This document shows, piece by piece, positions 6,090-8,462 of a DNA stretch of 8,462 bases. Source of the stretch: Bacillota bacterium (GTDB lineage Bacteria > Bacillota > Clostridia > Tissierellales > Sporanaerobacteraceae); contig JAKPAR010000339.1 in assembly GCA_029779375.1 (NCBI GenBank), positions 1-8,462 of the forward strand, written 5' to 3'. Each line of letters opens with the position of its first letter. Position 1 is the stretch's first letter. The notes under the pieces are model-generated. The model had not been told where the DNA came from and made no database searches. It saw only the letters and a list, made by a program, of their open reading frames with translations. Both the position numbers and the translations under genes were made by a program.

Positions 6090-6260
6090 TTAATCTTGCT
6101 TTGGAGCATCTACTGGGCATACATTGGCACATGCACCACATTCAATGCATTTTTCTGGATCTATAACGTATCTATCATCTCCTGCGCTAATAGCTTCTAC
6201 TGGACATTCAGCTGCACAAGCACCACAACTAATACAAGCATCTGTAATTTTATAAGCCAT
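6090..6260 (-). CDS. Small 2[4Fe-4S] ferredoxin, 56 aa
   Basis: This is a complete 56-residue clostridial-type ferredoxin. Two CxxCxxCxxxCP motifs are present: Cys9, 12, 15, 19 with Pro20, and Cys38, 41, 44, 48 with Pro49. They are related by the usual internal duplication ([12 protein letters not shown] and [12 protein letters not shown]). The spacing predicts two low-potential [4Fe-4S] clusters in a soluble electron carrier. The start ATG at 6260 is preceded by a very good ribosome site, AAGGGGGTGA (6275-6266), and the gene ends with TAA before a strong terminator. It is separated by 111 bp from ricT upstream, with a candidate extended -10 in that gap, so it may be its own unit as well as read through from ricT. 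It occupies the position of yabA in Bacillus. The redox partner is unknown; RicT, itself an Fe-S protein in Bacillus, is an adjacent possibility only. Confidence 0.95.
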   Translation of the reverse strand: MAYKITDACISCGACAAECPVEAISAGDDRYVIDPEKCIECGACANVCPVDAPKQD

Positions 6261-6301
6261 CTAGTTCACCCCCTTAGTCAACTTGTCTTATAACTGCTAA
6301 T

Positions 6302-6310
6302 ATTTTATCA
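6302..6310 (-). promoter_or_regulatory. Candidate extended -10 promoter of the ferredoxin gene
   Basis: TGATAAAAT on the minus strand fits an extended -10 (TGnTAnAAT-like). It lies about 35 nt before the start of the ribosome-site region, in the 111-bp gap after ricT. The -35 region is only TTTTAT or similar, so the call is weak. Confidence 0.3.
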
Positions 6311-6334
6311 TTATTTTACTAATAATAAAAGTGT

Positions 6335-6350
6335 ATTAAATATATTTAAT
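6335..6350. repeat. AT-only 16-bp palindrome between ricT and the ferredoxin gene
   Basis: ATTAAATATATTTAAT is a perfect inverted repeat of A and T only, about 25 bp upstream of the candidate ferredoxin -10. It has no following T-tract that would make it a normal terminator. It may be an operator, or chance in a very AT-rich spacer. Confidence 0.3.
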
Positions 6351-6371
6351 TGTTGTTTTAATTAACTTCCT

Positions 6372-7286
6372 TTATTTTCCCTGTAAATCCCTATGTTTAT
6401 TACAACATTCTTGAATTTCTTCTTCAATTTCACAAGAACAATCTTCTTCAAGAACTTCATATTCTGGATCTATTTCTTTAGTTATCTCTATATCATTTAT
6501 ATTGAATACAACTAAATCCTCTGTATCATCACTCAAAGTAACCTTTACTTTGACACTTTCTATAATAGTATAGGTTTCTATTACTGTACCTTTCCCAAGA
6601 GGAGTAATAACTATAGTTCCTATATTTGGCATTTTTTCAAGTATCTTCTCATATACATGATGTTCATACTTTAAGCAACACATAAGTCTTCCGCAAAGAC
6701 CTGATATCTTTGTAGGATTTAATGATAAATCTTGTTCTTTAGCCATCTTTATTGAAACAGGCTCAAATTCTCCTAAAAAAGCAGTACAACATACTGGTTT
6801 ACCACAAGGACCTAATCCTCCTATCATCTTTGCCTCATCTCTAACTCCTATTTGTCTTAACTCTATTCTAGTCCTAAATATAGCAGCTAAATCTTTTACA
6901 AGTTCCCGAAAATCCACTCTGCCATCTGCTGTAAAATAGAATATAACTTTATTGTTGTCAAAAGTATATTCTACATCCACTAATTTCATCTGAAGACCAT
7001 GTTCTTCTATCTTTTCTAAACATATGATGAAAGCTTCTTTAGCTTTTTCTTTATTTTCTTCATGTATTTGACAATCTTCTTGCGTTGCTATTCTTAAAAC
7101 CTTTTTTAATGGAGACACTATTTCCTCTTCAGTAACTTCCTTTGGACCCACTACTACGTGACCAAATTCTATCCCTCTAGCCGTTTCTACTATGACGCAA
7201 TCGCCTTTATTTATTTCTAGTTCATCTGGATCAAAATAATATATCTTGCCTGCTTTTTTAAATCTAACTCCTACTACTTTTATCAT
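6372..7286 (-). CDS. ricT: PSP1-domain protein RicT (YaaT), Y-complex subunit
   Basis: This is a 304-residue homologue of Bacillus RicT/YaaT. There it joins RicA and RicF in the Y-complex, which binds [4Fe-4S] clusters, directs RNase Y mRNA processing and helps sporulation, competence and biofilm formation. The PSP1 C-terminal domain lies at about 60-150. The conserved cysteine core is GPCGKPVCC (159-167; Cys161, 166, 167) and GLCGRLMCCLKYE (196-208; Cys198, 203, 204). A C-terminal beta-rich segment follows (222-270). The end is an acidic tail with four more cysteines (283, 285, 294, 295), and the protein is some 30 residues longer than the Bacillus one as I recall it. The ATG at 7286 has AGGAGG at 7 nt, lying inside the end of holB; the holB stop is 2 nt upstream, so the two are coupled. 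Function in cluster binding is known for the family and inferred here. Confidence 0.94.
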   Translation of the reverse strand: MIKVVGVRFKKAGKIYYFDPDELEINKGDCVIVETARGIEFGHVVVGPKEVTEEEIVSPLKKVLRIATQEDCQIHEENKEKAKEAFIICLEKIEEHGLQMKLVDVEYTFDNNKVIFYFTADGRVDFRELVKDLAAIFRTRIELRQIGVRDEAKMIGGLGPCGKPVCCTAFLGEFEPVSIKMAKEQDLSLNPTKISGLCGRLMCCLKYEHHVYEKILEKMPNIGTIVITPLGKGTVIETYTIIESVKVKVTLSDDTEDLVVFNINDIEITKEIDPEYEVLEEDCSCEIEEEIQECCNKHRDLQGK

Positions 7287-7288
7287 CT

Positions 7289-8257
7289 TTAAACCTCCTG
7301 CATTTTCAAAAGCATTGTCTCTATTGAGAGTTGATAATTTAATTTTAAATCTATATTTCTTTTGGTCACTATAATATATTCCATTATATCATTTATTTTA
7401 TCTTTTGATAAAAATTTTTGGTCCGATAAAATTTCCATTTTATCTCTATTTATAATTAAATCAGTGCTGTTTGTCTCTTTATATATAAATAAATCTCTGA
7501 ACCAATAGAGAATTATATCTAGTATCTCATCAATCGAATCTTTATTTTCCTCGAAAAAACTTATATTACTAAAAACCTTGAGCCCATCGCCCTTCACTAT
7601 TTCATCTACAATTTCTATAGTCTTCTCTCTTAAATTAAAAAATTCTTCATTCCTACAAAGCTCTATAGCCCTTCCTATGCTTCCTCTGGAAAAAGAAGAA
7701 ATAAATTCCGCTTCTTCTACTTCCTTTCCATATTTCTCAATCAATACTTTTACTATTTTTTCCTTTTCAACTGGAATAAAATTTATTACTTCACATCTAG
7801 AAAGAATAGTAGGTAAAATATTTTCACTACTAGTACTTATGAGAATTATATTTACATAAGAGGGTGGTTCTTCCAGCGTCTTCAAAAAAGCATTTTGTGC
7901 TTCTTTCCTCAATTTGAAACTATCGTCTATAATATAAATTTTTCTATTGCCCTCTAGTGGCTTCAACATCATGGACTTTATGGCTTCTTCTATCTGACTC
8001 TTTTTTATAGTATTTTTTTCAGCTTCAATGAGATAAAAATCGGGATGATTGGAAGAATCAAATTTAATACAAGAACTACATTCATTGCAGGGCTCTAATC
8101 CTCCTCTTTTACATAAAAGAGTTTTAGCAAATTCATAAGCTACTTTCTTTTTTCCTATAGCTTCAGGCCCTTGAAATAAATAGCTATGACTTATCTTGTC
8201 ATTTTCTATAGCTCTTTTTAAATTTTGTATTATTTTCTCATGCCCTACTATATCCAT
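7289..8257 (-). CDS. holB: DNA polymerase III subunit delta prime (HolB)
   Basis: This is a 322-residue AAA+ clamp-loader subunit, part of the complex that opens the sliding clamp and loads it at primer ends at the replication fork. Features in order are HSYLFQGPEAIGKKKVA (24-40), a P-loop-like motif with Lys where Thr/Ser would be; a zinc module with Cys49, 57, 60 and 63; an IYIIDD strand (107-112) in the Walker B position; NAFLKTLEEPP (122-132); and ILSRCE (151-156), the SRC motif that acts as arginine finger for the neighbouring subunit. The C-terminal 120 residues are the helical collar domain. The replaced P-loop residue agrees with delta prime subunits generally being poor or non-ATPases. 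The ATG at 8257 has AAGAGGA 7 nt upstream inside darA, whose stop is 2 nt away; the 3' end lies 2 nt from ricT. This order matches the Bacillus replication-linked operon. Confidence 0.95.
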   Translation of the reverse strand: MDIVGHEKIIQNLKRAIENDKISHSYLFQGPEAIGKKKVAYEFAKTLLCKRGGLEPCNECSSCIKFDSSNHPDFYLIEAEKNTIKKSQIEEAIKSMMLKPLEGNRKIYIIDDSFKLRKEAQNAFLKTLEEPPSYVNIILISTSSENILPTILSRCEVINFIPVEKEKIVKVLIEKYGKEVEEAEFISSFSRGSIGRAIELCRNEEFFNLREKTIEIVDEIVKGDGLKVFSNISFFEENKDSIDEILDIILYWFRDLFIYKETNSTDLIINRDKMEILSDQKFLSKDKINDIMEYIIVTKRNIDLKLNYQLSIETMLLKMQEV

Positions 8258-8259
8258 AT

Positions 8260-8462
8260 TTAAATCCTCTTAAAATCATCTATATCCATAACAAATATCG
8301 TTGCTCCACCAATATTTATTTCTTCATTTCCTTTTTTTATAGCTCTTGAGCTACATATTTCTTCTATGACACTTAAGACATCATCTATTTGATTTTCTTC
8401 AACCCCTATCAAGAGCGTTGTATTGCCTGATTTTAAAAATCCCCCTGTACTAGCAAGTTTTG
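8260..8462 (-). CDS. darA: Cyclic-di-AMP receptor DarA/PstA (YaaQ), N-terminus outside window
   Basis: Only the last 66 codons are present; the gene runs off the right edge. The visible part begins at the KLASTGGFLKSGNTTLLIGV segment, the hallmark of the PII-like DarA/PstA family, whose Gly-Gly-Phe-Leu and Gly-Asn-Thr-Thr residues line the c-di-AMP pocket. It ends with GGATIFVMDIDDF, matching the last strand of the ferredoxin-like fold. These trimeric cytosolic proteins bind c-di-AMP; the downstream target is not settled. Between the two motifs the loop is about 15 residues shorter than in Bacillus and Staphylococcus proteins as I remember them, lacking their Pro/Gly-rich stretch. holB follows after 2 nt, with no yaaR between, unlike Bacillus. 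Confidence 0.92.
   Translation of the reverse strand, partial: KLASTGGFLKSGNTTLLIGVEENQIDDVLSVIEEICSSRAIKKGNEEINIGGATIFVMDIDDFKRI

Noticed and set aside
6081..6293. Plus-strand frame of 70 codons over the ferredoxin region
   Set aside because: It is the antisense shadow of the ferredoxin gene; its Thr/Cys-rich, aromatic content comes from the complementary strand, and it has no ribosome site or family resemblance.
6310..6326. ATTATT/AATAAT inverted repeat in the ricT-ferredoxin spacer as a ricT terminator
   Set aside because: The stem is only six A-T pairs and is not followed by a T-run on the minus strand, so it is unlikely to terminate.

Overview
The window is a low-GC, gene-dense chromosomal segment from an endospore-forming Firmicute, most likely in the class Clostridia. 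The evidence is the sporulation genes spmA and spmB, a clostridial-type AbrB with a four-cysteine tail, strong purine-rich Shine-Dalgarno (SD) sites, some TTG/ATG ambiguity at starts, and a gene order that recalls the Bacillus darA(yaaQ)-yaaR-holB-ricT(yaaT)-yabA-yabB-yazA-rsmI-abrB neighbourhood. No genus can be named from the sequence alone. All protein genes except abrB read on the minus strand, so in the direction of transcription the story runs from right to left.

Right part (8462 to about 6260): the C-terminal end of a DarA/PstA-type cyclic-di-AMP receptor, then holB (clamp-loader delta prime) and ricT (PSP1-domain Y-complex protein). These are separated by only 2 nt each and are surely one operon. 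After a 111-bp gap comes a 56-codon 2[4Fe-4S] ferredoxin gene ended by a strong hairpin terminator (6055-6078). Next are trmN6 (tRNA adenine-N6 methyltransferase) and rsmI (16S rRNA C1402 ribose methyltransferase), which overlap by 8 nt. Compared with the Bacillus order, yaaR, yabA and yazA are absent and the ferredoxin lies where yabA would be.

Centre: abrB is the only plus-strand gene. It is convergent with rsmI, with a shared hairpin between the stops, and divergent from nurA. It has a near-consensus vegetative promoter (TTGACT, 17-bp spacer, TACAAT). A perfect 16-bp palindrome overlaps its -10 element and start point, and a Spo0A-box-like site lies just downstream.

Left part (3979 to 1): nurA and herA form a tightly coupled nuclease/translocase pair for processing DNA ends. 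After 55 bp without a visible terminator they are followed by spmA and spmB, which overlap by 4 nt (ATGA). spmB is cut by the window edge about ten residues before its expected end. The likely transcription unit nurA-herA-spmA-spmB joins a DNA-end-resection module to spore-core maturation genes and is the most interesting arrangement here.

Most of the window is ordinary core-genome content. No mobile element, CRISPR array, RNA gene or clear horizontal insertion was seen. The points worth following up are the nurA-herA-spmAB linkage, the abrB control region, the ferredoxin beside the Fe-S protein RicT, and an apparently shortened loop in the DarA homologue.
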